DNA of 5,234 nucleotides from Ignavibacteria bacterium (GTDB lineage: Bacteria; Bacteroidota; Ignavibacteria; Ignavibacteriales; Ignavibacteriaceae). The translations under genes and the position numbers were made by a program. Each line of letters starts with the position of its first letter. Within the stretch, counting starts at the first letter, position 1. The notes under the pieces are model-generated. The model saw only the letters and a program-made list of their open reading frames with translations, made no database searches and was not told the DNA's origin. The stretch is from positions 1-5,234 of the forward strand of contig JAUSIA010000223.1 of the NCBI GenBank assembly GCA_030648225.1. Direction: 5' to 3'. This document shows, one piece after another, positions 5,125 through 5,234 of the stretch.

Positions 5125-5234
5125 CGTATAAGATTTTTTGTAAGTTCTTAGCTCAGTGGTTAGAGCGTCCCGACTGGAAAAGTCGGGAAGGTCAAAGGTT
5201 CGACTCTTGCAGAACTCACGTATAAGATTTTTTG
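5053..5234 (+). repeat. Diverged tandem duplication of the tRNA-Val unit including its 3' flank
   Basis: Unit 1 (5053-5140) and unit 2 (5144-5234) start with the same GTTCTTAGCTCAG and end with the same flank CGTATAAGATTTTTTG (5125-5140 and 5219-5234). From the T loop onward the two copies (5105-5140 and 5199-5234) differ at one base in 36. They differ strongly between the anticodon stem and the T stem. The window ends exactly at the end of the second flank, so further units may follow. Confidence 0.8.
5142..5218 (+). pseudogene. Chimeric tRNA-like sequence, probable pseudo-tRNA derived from tRNA-Val
   Basis: The ends match the preceding tRNA-Val: GTTCTTAGCTCAG (5144-5156), TGGTTAGAGCGTC (5157-5169) and TTCGACTCTTGCAGAAC (5199-5215). 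The middle (5170-5198) is unrelated. The D arm forms. The acceptor pairs at six of seven positions, including an A5143-T5216 pair that replaces tRNA-Val's G-C, but position 1 is an A·C mismatch. The anticodon arm is too long: TCCCGACT/AGTCGGGA (5168-5175 with 5181-5188) leaves GGAAA, or a 7-bp stem leaves TGGAAAA with G instead of U33. The anticodon is therefore ambiguous (GAA, Phe, or GGA, Ser; the class II variable arm of Ser is absent). The T stem is broken: AAAGG (5194-5198) faces CTTGC, with two mismatches and a G·U. A prediction program may still report it as a low-scoring tRNA. Confidence 0.6.

Noticed and set aside
5142..5218. Functional tRNA-Ser(GGA) or tRNA-Phe(GAA)
   Set aside because: A serine tRNA needs a long variable arm, which is absent. 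Reading GAA as the anticodon places G instead of U at position 33, and the T stem and first acceptor pair are broken.

Overview
The window is AT-rich bacterial DNA. It probably comes from a Bacteroidota/Chlorobiota-type organism, most likely of the Ignavibacteria or a related lineage. The best clue is the C-terminal secretion signal of the large protein: a type IX secretion sorting domain with the motif NYPNPFNPNT, which is abundant in Ignavibacteria-like and Calditrichota-like genomes. The taxonomic placement is inference. No 16S rRNA or marker gene is present.

Layout from left to right. (1) At the left edge, on the minus strand, lies the first part (81 residues) of a family-4 glycosyltransferase whose remainder is outside the window. 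(2) A divergent intergenic region of about 180 bases holds a good sigma-70-type promoter for the gene to its right. (3) A secreted 893-residue multidomain protein on the plus strand has a signal peptide, a choice-of-anchor-B beta-propeller, a carboxypeptidase-regulatory-like domain, an Ig-like domain apparently interrupted by a large insert, and a T9SS type A sorting domain. (4) A strong hairpin lies between convergent genes. (5) A minus-strand outer-membrane-barrel-like gene keeps its Shine-Dalgarno site, start codon, signal peptide and reading frame, but has two in-frame stop codons. (6) A minus-strand gene encodes a membrane-anchored or secreted protein with MORN_2/YwqK-type repeats. (7) About 370 bases of intergenic DNA contain the tRNA promoter and a degenerate tRNA-Leu-like fragment. 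(8) A tRNA cluster on the plus strand contains tRNA-Leu(UAA), tRNA-Val(GAC) and a chimeric, probably non-functional tRNA-like copy. The last element and its flank are a diverged tandem duplication of the tRNA-Val unit and run to the final base of the window.

The protein genes do not form an obvious pathway. They look like independent envelope or surface functions: glycan synthesis, a T9SS-exported surface protein, an outer-membrane barrel and an envelope-anchored repeat protein. No defence system, phage, insertion sequence or CRISPR array is visible. The features most worth checking are the tRNA duplication and remnant region at the right end, the two in-frame stops in the barrel gene, and the nested domain in the large surface protein.
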